Made by a program: the position numbers and the translations under genes. From Phytophthora quininea (Eukaryota > Oomycota > Peronosporomycetes > Peronosporales > Peronosporaceae), in contig JAAVTG010000620.1 in assembly GCA_011947345.1 (NCBI GenBank), forward strand, positions 310,001-374,000: a stretch of 64,000 nt of DNA. The letters run 5' to 3'. Numbering within the stretch: position 1 is the stretch's first letter; every line of letters begins with the position of its first letter. Of this stretch, positions 1 through 12,948 are shown piece after piece. Below the pieces are notes generated by a model. The model worked only from the letters and a program-made list of their open reading frames with translations. It was not told where the DNA came from and ran no database searches.

Positions 1-200
1 CGAACGGAGTGCTGATGCTTTTCACCATAACTATGACGTTATTTGTAATGCAGCTCCTTCGGGTTCATGACCAACAGAAGACTGCAACGACGATACAAAG
101 GAGTGTATCAAAAGGTAACTCACGATTAGCGGCGTTTGATTAGCTGAGACTTCACTAAAATTGTGATGGTGCTGCATTCTAGTACTCCTTCTTTACACAA

Positions 201-2447
201 ATGGTGACGTGGATCATCGTCGTCTACATCATCGTGGTGTTTGCCATCCTGGCTGCAGACGACTCGGATACCACAGAAAGAACCTCCGTGTCGGATGGCG
301 TTTTCTACTTTGCCATCATCGCCATCGGTATTTACATTCTGGTCAAAGTGGCGCTGATTGTGCGGTGGATCATCTACTGGATCATCATTGCAGAGCTCCT
401 GACCTACGCTATAACGGGGAATTTGTACGTGCTGTTCTGGGTCGACGACGACGAAGTGTCTAACAGTGACAAGCAAGTGCGTCACGTTATTGTGGTCGTG
501 CTGAGTTGCCTGGAAGTCGTTACAGTCTTCGCGTACTGCTTTACCCACTATACCTACCCATGGATGGTGCTGCATCAAAAGCTGAACGTGGCGAGTTGGT
601 GGAACATCAAACCTGGAGTGGAGACGAACACACTTACATACCGATCGAAGGCGCGGTTTTACACTCGCAAACGCCAAGTAATTAAGTACTGCGGCGGACT
701 GAATGCGGACGGACAGCCGCACGGCTACGGATTATGGACTGACACAGACTATCATGGCGAGCGCCTGACAGGTCAGTGGGAAAACGGAGTTCCTATCGGT
801 CCGTTCCGGAGCTTTGAAACAGGAAGTGGCTATTCGTTCGTCAACATCCGCATCGGATTCTGCCACAATCGTGGCGAAAAAGGCTCCACAGACATTTACT
901 TTTTCCAAAGCACTCGGAGAACGGACTCAATTGGGGTGTCGCTAGCGTCGAGTGTTCCGTTTCGGGGGCTTCTTCAGATATTTGCCAACGGTGACGCATT
1001 TGACGAAATCTTTTACCCCAGAGGCGCCGCAGAGTGCAGCTGAATGTCTTCCTATGCTCCGTACGCCCACAGACGGTGTTGTCTTCAACCACAAGGAGGA
1101 TGAGGTGCTACAGCACGGAAAAAGCCGTCGCAAGCGGGCGTCTAGGAGAAACCTCTTTCGTGAAGAGTCTGCACCGGTGCTTGAGCTGCCTGCTGCGGAA
1201 GTTGACGATGGAAAAGAAGCACTGGTGCTTCTTCACGGGTACAACTGCTCGTTGGACTATGGCATGAATCGACTAGCGCAGCTGCTTGCGCTCGGCGATT
1301 TTCCGTCGTATGTCCACCCGTTTGTGTTTAGTTGGCCTAGTGGTGGCGTGCTGGCATATTGGCAAGGTAACTATTGGTGGTGACGTGTATTTTTCGATGA
1401 CAGTGGTAGCTAATTCATCGTTCTCTTCTAACCCAGCGAAAAACACGGGCAGCGAGAGTGAGCGAACGGCTCACGACTTTCAGGAGTTCCTGAAGAGCTT
1501 GATCGATGCTGGTTATACGAAATTGAACATCATCGCCCATTCGATGGGAGCACGTATATTCTTCAGCGGTCTTCACAAGGGCATTTTTGAAGAAGTTCTG
1601 ATGGTGCGTTCAGATTGTTCTTGTCAGTATTATCGGCCCACTAACACTTCGTGTTGCAGCCTACGGGGAGTCACAGTAACGTGAGTACAGTCACGCGAAG
1701 ACTTGAGCTGTCCACCCTCACCTTTGCAAACCCAGATTATGAACGAGACGAGTTCGTCAAGTATGGCGGAGGATACGACCTCGCGCGTCGCTATTGCAAC
1801 ATGATCACACTGTACGCTGACAACATGGACGGCGCATTGTTTTACATCGAATATCTCGGAATGAAGTCGATCAAGGGACCGCTGAACTACTCGCTCGGCA
1901 GACGTGGCCACACAATGCATCGCGATGCGACAGAGAACGACGTGGCGGGACGAACGGACACGCAGTTCCTCAACTGGCAGAACAAGAACATCGTGGCACC
2001 GCAAGATCTGGACCTGGCATTCGCGGCAGTGAACCAAAGCGCAAGATACCCCGGCGTGACTTCGTTTGCATACAACCGCATCCGAACGGAGCCCACAACG
2101 GACGACTCAGCGCCGTACGGGACGACGCGTAATGGCTCCGAGGAAGAAACTCCTCTGCACTACCTCGACATGGACGTGATCGACACGACTTGGATGGACA
2201 ACAATGTGCACGCGATCCGCCACAATTACTTCAATCTCAACCCGACCATTGTAAGTTGCCGTGTGCATTCGTGACATCGGTCTCCGTCTAACCATTGCTG
2301 CTTATTTGCTGTTCGCAGGTGGATGATCTTCGCCATTTGATCGTGCTGAAGAAGCGTGCTGGCCACCGACCTGGCCTCCTCAAGACCACGTCGGCCGAAA
2401 ACGTCTACATCTTCCTGGTGGCGCCGTCACACGTCAAGAACAAGTAA
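201..2447 (+). CDS. Membrane MORN-motif plus DUF900 alpha/beta-hydrolase protein
   Basis: Five exons are readable: 201-951, 1022-1366, 1437-1603, 1660-2250 and 2319-2447, with introns of 70, 70, 56 and 68 nt that all keep frame and give 660 residues. The N-terminus has several hydrophobic helices (the first begins MVTWIIVVYIIVV). A MORN-like unit follows near residues 170-205 (PHGYGLW and GQWENGVPIGPF). The C-terminal half is a DUF900-type alpha/beta hydrolase: the strand EALVLLHGYN, then the nucleophile elbow IIAHSMGAR with Ser in HSMG. Substrate is unknown. The family includes uncharacterised lipase or esterase-like enzymes, so a membrane-linked hydrolase is inferred. The first ATG in frame was used; a further exon upstream of the window edge cannot be excluded. 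Confidence 0.8.
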
Positions 2448-2767
2448 ATGGCGAGATGCATCGTCCATCTCAGCTAGACAAGATATTTTGCAATCGTTTC
2501 ACAAAAAAAAGCAGCCAGAAAAATAACAGTTGTTGAGATTTTTGCGTTAGATTTTCCACAGTGCTGGTTCATTTGATAAGTGCGCCGCTTCAAGCAGCTT
2601 GGGGAGATCTGCGGCCTTGCCCCCGCCCCATACGCAGTCCCCGCCAACAAAACCGCCACCAAGATATTCCGCAGTCTCTCTTCTTCGACTAACTGCTAAC
2701 TATTCCTCCCAGCTCCACGTACTAGCGTCGCAACAGGCCCAACAATTCATCATCCGATCAGCTCGCA
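2448..2767. other. Intergenic spacer, no feature seen
   Basis: About 320 bases between the hydrolase gene and the WD40 gene. I see no convincing ORF, RNA gene or repeat. The last 150 bases are pyrimidine-rich (ccgccacc, tctctcttcttcg), as expected for a promoter and 5' leader. Confidence 0.5.
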
Positions 2768-5700
2768 ATGCTGCGGAAAACGGCATCTCGGGGGACGCTA
2801 GTGGAAGATACACAGACCAATACAAATATCAAAACGCAGGGCAAGAATGTTGTCGTCCCCATCGTGCTCTGGAACCAGCCACCGCGCGTGGAAGTGGCGG
2901 TCATGCACATGCTGCTGCTGCCCATTTCCCAACCAAGCCAGAACTCCAGTATCTCAACCACCGAGGAAGACGCAGACCACAATTCTGAGGATGAAGATGG
3001 TCAGTTCCAAGTGTGTGTGTTTGCAGGTACAGTGGACGGAATAGTGCTCTTTTGGCGCTTCGTGCGGGACCGAGTGGCCCAAGCGAACCTCCTGGTCTTC
3101 CCAGGCAGCGACAGTCTGGGCGAGCCCGTTGTGGGCATTGTCAGTGGCACAGACGAGTGGGGGCAGAGTACGTTAATATCTGCGACGAGAGATGGCGCGC
3201 TGGCGAGGTGGCAGCTGCCCAACGGAGCGTGTGCCGAAGCCAACGCAACTTTGGCCAAGGAGTTGGCGCCGCTCGTTGGATTGGAGATGTTATGCAATAA
3301 GAGATTTGCGGTTGTGGTGAGCGAGGAATCCAGGCTCATGGTGCTGGATACGTGGAGAATGCAGTTGCTTTATTGTATGGACACAGCGCAGGAACAGATT
3401 CGCAGGAGCGTGGCGGTGGGGGAACTACAGTCACGACCGAAACCTTCTCGCCCCAAGTTGGTACGCTCGAGTAGTGGGTCTGGAATTGATACAGGTTATA
3501 ATGCTGGCAGTAGTGAATCATTGGATAGTTCTTTGGTTGGAGGAAAGATGTCTCCGTCGCGGTTGTCAATTACTGGAGGCGATTCGAGACGAAACGCGGC
3601 GTTTCCGCCTTCTAGTGGAAATTCAGAGCAGTCTGCGCAACGGTGGGATGCCGTAGTATTTTCGCTAGGCACGGAAGGATTAATTAAATGTTTCTTGTGG
3701 ACGCAGCCGCGTGGGTCAACAAATGGCACATCGTTTGGTATCAGTGAAAGTGGAGGTTCGGCGAGCGTTGCGTGGGGGTTTCGATGGGTGCTGCGGAGTT
3801 CCTGGGTTGTTTCGTGGGCTGACCAGGCTGATGACATTACGTGTTCGCAAAGCACTTCTCTGAAGGATGGCGACAACATGAATCCGCAAACAGCTCTCAT
3901 GGGATCGATTAAGAACAGCTACTTCCCGTTGTATGTGCATTTGTCACCAGATTCATCACTTGTGCTACTTATCTGGAAAAACAAATTTGCAGTTCTTCAA
4001 CGAAAGTGGCTCTGCCCTCTTGACGTGCACTCGGATCGATCGCCAACCAGTGGAGCCTATTCTAAAGCACGAGGAAATGGAGGTGTTGGGACTTGTCGTA
4101 TTCTGCCTGAAGAATTTGTTCGTCAAGCGGCAATTACTCATGGCAAAACAGCACCTAGCACTGTTGGCATCGTAAACTGGGAAAATGGGGAGTTTTTGGA
4201 AGACGGGACTGTAGTACTATGGACGAATACCGGCCATGCCTTCCAGTTTATGACAGGCGAGCCGACTTCCGAGAAAGCAGGAAAGTTTTTCGTTTTTACA
4301 AAAGACCAGGACCAGTTGGTGCCACGAAGCGACTCGAAGGATTTGCATGTGATTAACAAGGCATTGTACGTCACATCAATGGGTCGGTGTAAATGCTGCA
4401 ACCTCGTTGTAAAGCAGGACAAGGCTAAACCTTCCTTGGCCGCCAGTTTTGTATCAGGAAAACGTCACCTCGCAGGGTTTACATCGTGCCAAAAGACTAG
4501 TACGTCATTAGCTGGACCCACTTTGCGAGTCGTACACATATGCAGCCGCGGAAGCCTAGGTTGCTGGATAATGCCTGCCCTGCGTGTGGCGTCTCCGGTT
4601 CGAATGGCACAAAGCAAAAGCAAACTTATCATCGCAAGAGTTCCGTCTTCAGAGCGAGTACATTTCCATTCTCTTACAGACGGATTTCAATCCGCGAAAG
4701 CGGCGATCCAATGCGAATCAGTCGCAGACGATTTGAGTTCCGTATCACAACGTCGAGAGTTTCTGTCGCACCTAATACTGGGAAGGGCAGAAGCGCAGGC
4801 GTCATCAATTTACGAAGTGGCTCGACGAGCTGGAGTACGACGCAAACGCAGGCAAAAATTAACGACACGCAAACCAACGTATCTGGCAATGGGTCGTCGA
4901 TCACACACACTGCAAGTACAGTACTAGCGACGGCATTAGCTCCGGTTACAGGACGAAGCCCACCAGGTGTGGTCAATGAACCTACCCGACCGGAAACAGA
5001 GAGAGAGGTTCAAAATGGAGACCAATATCTAGCATGTCGCTATTTGTTAGATGTCCCTGTGATCGCCAAAGGATTCTCCGACGGAGTAATATCCATTGGA
5101 TTATTAAGCGAAGAACATCTGCTGAATAGAGCGGTGGAGTCAACCAACGGTCTTGAAGCAAGGCTGTCTTGTCATTCTGGTACGGTAACAGCAATCGCCC
5201 ACTGCTTTTGGGGGTTTGGAACTACGAAGCCAACAGGTCAGCAAATCTCATCTCCAGCCAAGACGACTACGAATCAACCGTCTCTTGAAGAAACATATCT
5301 TGCAACCGAAAAGAACCCATTTTACCAGTCACGTTTTATAGACTCAGCCATGAATCGAGGGCCTATCCATCGCAGTTCATTAACGTTGGATGCTCCACGA
5401 CATAAGGATGCATCTGCACTCAAGCCGGTGTGTTCTCAACCGTCAATTAAGTTCATGGTTTTTACCGGTGGAACAGACGGTGTTCTTGCGGTGGTCGAAC
5501 TTGTAGTCATTGGCTTTGGAAACACATCGGGAGTATGTGATCCACTTCGGTGTGAAGCACGGATATTGCAGAGATTTCGCCAGCACCGAGGTGCGATTCA
5601 GCAAATCAGCATTTCTCCACTCAAGAGAAATGGCACTGCTAGTGTGGAATGTCCTGACAGACTCGTTGCTACGGTTGGATTGGACCGCCGGATTGTTATT

Positions 5701-8094
5701 TATTCTCCTCAATATTATCGGCAATCGTCGAGCAAATTATCTACGAGAAATTCTTGCCAACAGCAAAACACTCAGTGGGATTGCATGCTAGAGCTCTCAC
5801 AGCATGGTGATAGAGTCTACAACCTCGATTGGCATTTGGAGAGCGGATTGCTGTATGTGGAATGCAGCAACAGTATAGTGCACGTGTGGAGCACCGAGAC
5901 CGGTATTCTGGAGCGTACGATGCCAAGTGCGATGCTTTATGGAGGAGGAAATGCGTCAAACGAAGGAAGCCAAGAGGTTTCACGTTGTTCTGGAAACTGT
6001 CTTATGGAAACTTCAACTCTGTCCATTGGCAGCGCAACTGTGGAGCTGCTCGAATTTGATGTTCTTCGAAGTGCAGAGCAACTCAAGAGTAATTGGAGCA
6101 GCTATTGCTGCACAGTATCCCCAAGTCCGGGTGAGACACCTTTGTCTGCCTTTGCCACCGGGTCGATGGAGCTGCTCATGCTTTCGTTGTTGTTGTCGTG
6201 GGGAGTAACACCTGCTATTGACCGATCGTGTCGTGACATTCTAGGGATTGAGTCAGCTCATACGTTGTACTCGTGCGCGCTGCAAGATTCCGTGTCGGGG
6301 GCACTGACGATACCCATTCCATGGCCAACACCTATACTACCACCGCTCTCTGAATCGGACACTGTGGCGTTATCTGGAATCGAGCGTGAGGCTGGATCAA
6401 TTACGGTGCCAGCGTTCGCCCAAAGTTGGCAGCACTCTTCTGCGTTATCAGCGAATATTGCTCTCGGCATTGTATCCTTCTGCATGAGCCTCATGGAGTA
6501 CAAGCTTTCAGGACTCAAAGTCAATGGCGGTACCGCATCACCAATGAACAAGGAAGAGTTTCAAGTTCTGTGGAGCCAACTGATCACTCAACACTCTGTT
6601 GTCCTTCCAGAATGTGTTGCTCATTTTCGAGAGCCAGCTCTTGAAGAGCTAGCTGCTTATGGGTTTGACTCCTGCGAGTACACACAGCTTGCTGCGCGGA
6701 CACTACTAAGCGGTGTCATCAAGCGTCTTCCATCAGCCGTTAGAAGTACACTGTCGGCGGAATATTCAGCGAAACTCCATTGGGAAATGGTGCGATTGGA
6801 GACGGAGACCGGCGGCTCTTTCTTGGGATCCGTGGGTGCTATTGGTCCTACGGGTGGAGTCAATGCGATTGCCGGCTCTCAACAAGCTGGAAACAGCGGC
6901 AATAGTGCAAATAGTACCAACAGCAACAGTACAAACGCCAGTACGAATAGTGACTCAGGGGTGATGGCATTTTCGTTGGTGGTGGAACGATTGGGGTCGC
7001 TTGTTCTGTTAATGAGTATGATTGGAACACATTTCCCAGCTGAAATATCGCCCGCTAGTGCTCGAGAGGTATGCGACGTGTTGGTGTTCTTACTCAAGGC
7101 CCCCGAGCGGTTTGTGGCGTCCGTGTCAGCCGAGCTGCTTACTAAGGGGTTGATGCTGTTCCGCCCCCACCTTGTGGATCTATCGTCGCTCATTTGCCAA
7201 CTGTTGGTTATTGACATGCGCGAAAAGCAACGGAATTCGCAGGGTATTGACGGCGAGGACACAAGTGGTCCCGGTGGATCTCTTGCATTTTTTAATGACG
7301 GTGGCACGGGAGGTAGCAATGCAGCGATGAGCTTGCTGGTTGAAGTTGGAGCGTACGAGTCAGCTTTTGTGCTTGGTTTGTTGCAGCAAGAAATGCACAA
7401 CCACGATCGCCCGCCTGGCTTCCACGAGAGCATCCTAGTGTTCATGATGGAGCTCATTAACACGCATTATCTGCTCATGTGTCGTCACCTCCCAGCTTTA
7501 GTAGACACAATCATGGCGTGTTTGGACCCGACCAAACCAGAGCGTCGCCGTCGGTGCCTTTCGCTGAGTACACGTTGCCTACATAGCTTAGTTCGTCGAT
7601 TCCCCATGGTCGACTTCCACAAAGAGACCCAGCGGTTGGCATTGGGCACCATGGAAGCCGTGATCATCATCTACGACTTGCGTACTGCGACGAAGTGGCG
7701 TGTCTTAGACGGACACGCCTCGGCTGTCTCGGCAGTTCGCTTCCGCGCTGATGGCCAAGTGTTGGTATCTTATGCTGCTCGGGATGGGAGCGTTAGGTGG
7801 TGGAATAGTGGGAATGCTGGACTTTTCGGTGGTATGCTCAAGATGCATCAGTCTTGTTTGAAGGAGCACAAATTGGTCGCCCTTAAAGAGAACGCAGGTG
7901 GAGGTGCACCATCCTCCACCGGGGGCGCTAGTGCGGGACTTAAGCAGATTATTCAGACCTGTCGATTTCACTTCCTCACGCGCAAGGACAGCAATCCCGG
8001 CAGTCCATCGTCTGGCAGCAACAACTCCGACCAACCCAAGCACATCTTGCGCCTAACGCGCGAGGATGCCAGCCAGGTACAATTTTTGCTGTAG
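2768..8094 (+). CDS. WDR7 / rabconnectin-3-beta-like WD40 protein (split by one frameshift)
   Basis: Two long overlapping reading frames (2768-4927 and about 4855-8094) form one protein of roughly 1,770 residues. The switch fits one missing A in the A5 run at 4854-4858: lengthening it joins RRKRRQK directly to INDTQTNVSGNG. WD-type strands occur in the first 170 residues (VCVFAGTVDGIVLFW), in the middle (MVFTGGTDGVLAVVEL; HVWSTETGILERTM) and at the C-terminus (ALGTMEAVIIIYDLRT; LVSYAARDGSVRWWNSG). The last 200 residues follow the WDR7 pattern of helices, then two WD repeats. In animals WDR7 pairs with DMXL proteins and regulates V-ATPase assembly on endosomes and vesicles; the same role is inferred. 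Ser/Asn-rich low-complexity insertions (for example near 6890-6955) are oomycete-like. Confidence 0.8.
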
Positions 8095-8232
8095 ATGAGC
8101 GCATTGGGTCAGTACATTCCAACTCGACTTGCCACGAATTTCGATGTCGGGAGAGGTGGTTTATTTTCTGTTGCGCTTGCCCTGAAGTGGATCTGGGAGG
8201 CGACTGCTTGCTGGCCTTAGAGACCATTCACG

Positions 8233-9807
8233 ATGCTGGACAGCATCGTCACCTACGGCGTCATGATCGCTACGTTGGTGGCGGTGGCCAGCTATGCGAT
8301 CGCCGTCAGTCGCCGCATGGACGTCACCTCAACACAGAACTTCGTCAGGTGGGTCTGCTCAAAACGCTTTGGTTGTATTCATTCATAACCTCACTGCTTA
8401 TCATGATCCATCGGTAGCGCGAAAAACTCGACCAGTGCGCTACGCCTCGCGTGGTGTTTCTTCTCGGCCGGGATGGGATCTTGGACACTGTTTGCGTTCC
8501 CACAAATTGGCGTGATTGCTGGGTCGTGGGGTGTTATTGGCTACGCATTGTCAGGTGTCTGTGGCATGCTAGTACTAGCGTTCATCGGTCCCTACATCCG
8601 TTCATCCCTCGGAGAAAATGTCACCATGACCGACGTTGTTGCCCACCGTTTTGGTTATGTGATGCAAGTCTATGTGGGCCTCATCTCGATGTTTTTCCAG
8701 TTCATTTCGTTGGCGTCGGAGCTCACGTGCGTCGCTCAGCTGACGACAATGGTGTCGCCTAATGCTCACCCGATTATTCCGATTTTGGTGGTGGTTCTGC
8801 TCACAAATATTTATCTCATTCTTGGAGGACTGCGCGCGAGTTTGGCAACGGACGTTTGGCAAGGCATCGGAGTGATTGCCTTGGTGGGCGTGGTGTGCAT
8901 TGCTATTTGCTTCCACGTTTCCATCCCGGACAACGCGTGGTCCAATACCAATGTGGCTGCCTTCACTACCGCTGGATTCGAGACGCTGGTCACGCTGGTG
9001 ATTGCCACCACAGCGTCCAATCTCTTTTCACAGGCTTCTGGCAGCGCGTGTACGCCGCTTACGACGACCACACTCTTCGCTACGCAGCATTCATCGCCTG
9101 TGGGATCATCATCCCGTTCACGGTTGCTCTCGCACTGACTGGTATGATTTCCTACTTGGCGTATCCGGACGGAGACCTCTTCTTCGCCATTTTGATCGAC
9201 ATGGGTCTCGGGTGGCAGGTGCTTATTGTCGTGGTCATTGCGATGCTGGCAAGTGGCGTGAGCGACTCCATCCAGATCGGCATTGCCGCGGAGCTCGTCA
9301 CGTGCTTCCCGAGCTATCGCTGCTGCAGTCGCGAGCAATCTGTGGTGGGTATCTAGATGGCTATTTCAATGGAATGCATGGGGTTTACTGACTGCTGTGC
9401 TTGCTGCAGTGCTGTTGAACGTACCAGCTATTGCGATTGCGTACCATCAGTTCGACATCCTAAACCTCTTTCTAATCGCCGACTTGCTGTGCACCGCAGC
9501 CGTAGGGCCCATGCTGCTGGCCTCCTGGAAGCGAGCAACTCGATCTGGAGCTCTCGCTGGCAGCGTCTCCGGTCTCCTGACCATTTTCGTCTGTGGGGTC
9601 ATGGTGCAAGGCGAGTTGTTTGGCGGTCTCCACTGGTTCGTGCTGCCCGAGGGCCTCTACTCGCACAACAGCATGGTCACGTTCATCGCCACGCTCATCA
9701 TTCCGCCCGTAGTGACCGTGGCCGTATCCATCCTGACGCCCACAAAGGAAGTGGAGGCTTCGGACAACAGTCGGCTCTTGGAACTCAACTGCGAAGTGAA
9801 GGAATAA
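8233..9807 (+). CDS. Sodium:solute symporter (SSS/SLC5-like)
   Basis: Exon 1 (8233-8348) encodes the first helix and ends at NFV. A 69-nt intron (8349-8417) follows, then exon 2 begins with AKNSTSALRLAWCFFSAGMG, the classic SSS second-helix region. One frame change lies at the GG at 9033-9034: a third G restores NLFSQGFWQRVYAA, the conserved family motif. A further 61-nt intron (9349-9409, GTATCT to CTGCAG) joins to LLNVPAIAIAYHQ. The protein is about 480 residues, with around a dozen hydrophobic segments, and ends ELNCEVKE. SSS proteins use a Na+ or H+ gradient to import sugars, amino acids, urea or vitamins; the substrate cannot be told here. The start ATG is 139 bases after the WD40 stop. 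Confidence 0.82.
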
Positions 9808-9956
9808 GTTGCCTTTTGCACATGGCTACAACTGAAGATGTGGCTACATAGACCAGCACGAAATTTCAACGAACGTTCTTATTGGACACTATCATATGTC
9901 ATACTGAACGGAGCTCTTCAATCGGCGCATACTCAGATCACTACCGTCGTCATCCA

Positions 9957-11110
9957 ATGGCTCCGCAGCGACAGAGCGCCAAGGGCTCGGCTCACCGCGA
10001 CGCCGACGAGGAAGCGCTACAGGTCGCGCTGCAAGAGTCGCTCGAGTAAATACCCATGCAATTCTCGCCCCGGAAGCCCAGTACTTGTATCATAATAGCC
10101 ATTACCATCTTGTTCAGACCCGACTTTATGGTCGAAATCCTGCAGTCCGAGGAGCAGCAAAGACGGCGGAGCAGCTCCACGTCTCAGAACTCTTCTGTCC
10201 AAGTTCCGACCCCTGTGACTGAGGAGAACAAACAGGACAGCAGCGACGACGACGACGACGACGGAGAGCAGTTTGTGCGCTCTTGTAGCGTCATCAAGAT
10301 GGAGACAGACGAGCAGCAGGACGACGAGGAAGAAGAGGATCGTACGCAGCTCTCTTACTGTTTATTCCACTAGTATTGGAGAAGTCAGTGACATTTTTGT
10401 GGCCTGTAGCCAACGAGGACCACACGCTGCTCAACTTTGCCGACATTCTGCTCATCAGCGTGCTCAAGTATCTGGACGAGGACACCATCGGGTCGTGCGT
10501 CTGCACATGCAAGAGGCTGCTGCAAGCGGCGCGCTCCGAGGTGCTGTTCGAAGCCATTTGTCGACGCATTTTCCCCGCGCAAAACCCTCGCGCTGCTGCT
10601 GCTGCGGCGCGCAACCGCTTCCAGCTGCGGCGCTACCCGACGTGGTTCAACATGTTCCATGACCGGCCGCGCGTGCGCTACAACGGCTTCTACTGGCTGC
10701 AAATATCGTACTACAAGAAGCCCGAGCTCAACATGTGGACGGAGATCGTGCCGGGCACCATCCTCAAGTGCATTTACTACCGCTACTTTTCGTTCCAGCG
10801 AGACGGCACAGTGCTGTACGGAATGCTGTTCAAGCCACCGCAGGAGGTGGAGTCCCATTTGCGAGAGGAGCGCAAGGGCGTGCACCGCGGACGCTTCTAC
10901 GTGGAGAAGGACCAGCTCATGGTGACGGTGCCCACGAACTGCAACGAGGTCAACTTCCGCCTCACCATCACGCAACGCGAGCGCGGTAAGAACGTCAAGC
11001 TGGTGCTGAACGAGCACTACGCCAATTCGGAGCCCGACGGGAGCGGATGGATCAACTATTACGACACAGCAGAGGAGGAATTCCAGTACTACCGCTCATG
11101 GAAGCTGTGA
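9957..11110 (+). CDS. F-box protein (FBXO9/Hrt3-like) with N-terminal UIM
   Basis: Three exons, 9957-10045, 10118-10341 and 10410-11110, give an unbroken 337-residue protein. Exon 1 carries a ubiquitin-interacting motif (DEEALQVALQESLE). Exon 2 is acidic (runs of Asp and Glu around 10245-10340). Exon 3 holds the F-box (LLNFADILLISVLKYLDEDT) and then the FBXO9/Hrt3 C-terminal beta-rich region (NGFYWLQISYYKKPEL; IYYRYFSFQRDGTVLYG; HRGRFYVEKDQL). The family serves as substrate receptor of SCF E3 ubiquitin ligases; FBXO9 acts on TTI1/TEL2 in mammals. The UIM suggests that it also binds ubiquitinated targets. An ATG-only model starting at 10376 would miss the UIM exons. Confidence 0.85.
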
Positions 11111-11345
11111 TGGAGTATATTCGTCCTGGATGCTGTATATCAACCGTGAATTCCTGAAACTCGATGAAAATAGCTGAGCTTCCCATCAGCGGAATTGAGT
11201 TCTTGCACGTCAATAGATATGTTTGCTATCAATAGGAGTTTGTGGGATTGCGGTGATGAAGGAGAAGCTTTGACGGTCTTCGCACTCGTCACATTGATAT
11301 TGACATCGAATAGCGCAGTCGACAAGAACTCGAGCTTTATTGACG

Positions 11346-12371
11346 ATGGCACCGATCTCGACAATCAAGTCTGACAACAATTCCAAGGACAACAACACCA
11401 GCACCGCAGCGAAAGCAAGTCGCAGCAGTAGCCGAGGGAGCGCCAGCAGTAGTCGTTCAAATCAAGCGCGGGCGACAAGCTCAAGAGACAAGTCACGGTC
11501 TTCAACACCTGCTTCTGACGTCAAGAAAAGCTCGCGGACGACGACCCCGTCGTCGTCAAAGTCTTTGCGCTCGCCTCCGGAATCCGCTGCAACAAACCAG
11601 GAGCCGAAGAAAGCCGTCAGAGCGCACCCACTGCCATCGTCAACGCTTCACAAGTACAAGCAGGCTTCAGTGTTCACGTCCGGCAAGAAGAAGTGCAAGA
11701 CGTACGTAGCAAATGAAGCCCCTCGAAGTCTTGAATTGCAGTCGCGCTAACGTATATTTCTTGTTGCTTTGTGCAGTAATTTCTCAAGTGCGTACGACGC
11801 TGGATCGATCCCATGCCGCATCAACCACGGTAGCATTCGCCATTCGTTGCAGTGGACAAAAGACCCGAACAGTACGTCCTGGATTGATGACTTGCGCACA
11901 ACCGTTTGGGCCAGCGTACTTACGTGTTTGCTGCGTTGGTGTTCATTCTCTGCAGCATTATCGTTTGATCCGTTGTTGATCACATGTGTCGAAGGGTTTC
12001 TCGAGACAACCCACCCGTTCGTGTTTCTCGCTAGAACCATTTTCCGTGAACTGCTGAAGCTGGGGGACGCTCGAGAGAAGACGCTGCCGATCCTTGCCCA
12101 AGTGATCGTGCCGCTGCGCGGTGCACTGATGGCCAAAGACGACGACACATTCCTGATGGCTCTCGAAGCAACTCGATTGCTCTCCGAACTCGTGGAGGGA
12201 GAGATGAACGTTTATCTGACCAAGCTCACGCAGCAGATTCATCGCAAATTGCTGACGAAGCACCTGCGGGCGGAAGTTGAGGACACGTTGGCGGTTCTCG
12301 AGAGCAACGGCGGCAAGGAAGCTCTCGCCATTATCCGAGCCAAGATTCCGACGTACGTGTCAATCCGTTAG
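11346..12371 (+). CDS. PACRG-like (PACRGL) protein
   Basis: Exons 11346-11701, 11777-11871 and 11956-12371 (introns 75 and 84 nt) give 288 residues. The first 100 residues are Ser/Thr/Lys-rich and disordered. The rest is a helical-repeat domain: SSAYDAGSIPCRINHGS, LSFDPLLITCVEGFLET, HPFVFLARTIFRELL and the closing IIRAKIPTYVSIR, which match PACRG/PACRGL proteins. PACRG sits in the inner junction of ciliary doublet microtubules. Oomycetes make flagellate zoospores, so a role in the axoneme or basal body is inferred. The start is the ATG at 11346. Confidence 0.85.
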
Positions 12372-12948
12372 CTGCAATCGTTAGAACCGCTGGCTGTTGG
12401 CACTGGTATGAGCTAATGCTACCTTCCTGGGCTTAGAGCGATTGAGTCATGGCATAGTGGTCCATATTGTCGAGCTCGTGTGGTGTGATGATGTTTACTG
12501 CGGCTGTCGCTCCCCAGGCGAATGACGCTGAATTCTAGCGTTGCAGAAGTAGCCGTGCGCATGCAAATCAACAAAAGGTGGCTCCAACAAGCGCAAACAA
12601 GGAACTGTCGTAGTACCAAACCAATAACTCGTCAACTGCTGCAATTCGAGTGTCTGGGCAAAGCTGAACGTTTGTGCCGCACCAAAACTGAAGATACCTC
12701 AAAACATTCGCCCCAACACGAGCCTTCGTATGCACAAGAAAGACTTTTGATGATCGCAGTAAGGATAACTTCAAGTTGCTCGTTCGAAGTGTTCGAACTG
12801 GAGCGTGTGAAATCGCCGGTCGCCGGTCGATTCTGGCGAGATCAGCGCGTATGCTGGACTGCGTGGCGCCTGACGAATTCATTGCCTTCACCGCTAGCTT
12901 ACAGCCCGTCGTAGACCTCGATCGATCGCAGAAAGGGAATTGCTCTCC
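12372..12948. other. Intergenic spacer, no gene supported
   Basis: 577 bases. Open frames exist on both strands here (for example 12522-12914) but show no domain, biased composition or splice-supported link to the next gene. Missing 5' exons of the membrane gene at 12949 could lie here. Confidence 0.4.

Noticed and set aside
4879..4966. Introns tested to join the two WD40 frames (donors at 4879, 4893, 4921)
   Set aside because: None has both a good donor and the right length; one missing A at 4854-4858 explains the join with a continuous conserved reading.
9015..9033. Very short introns ending at TTTTCACAG in the symporter
   Set aside because: They would be 19-45 bases or have the wrong phase, and would delete the conserved helix before NLFxQGFWQRV.
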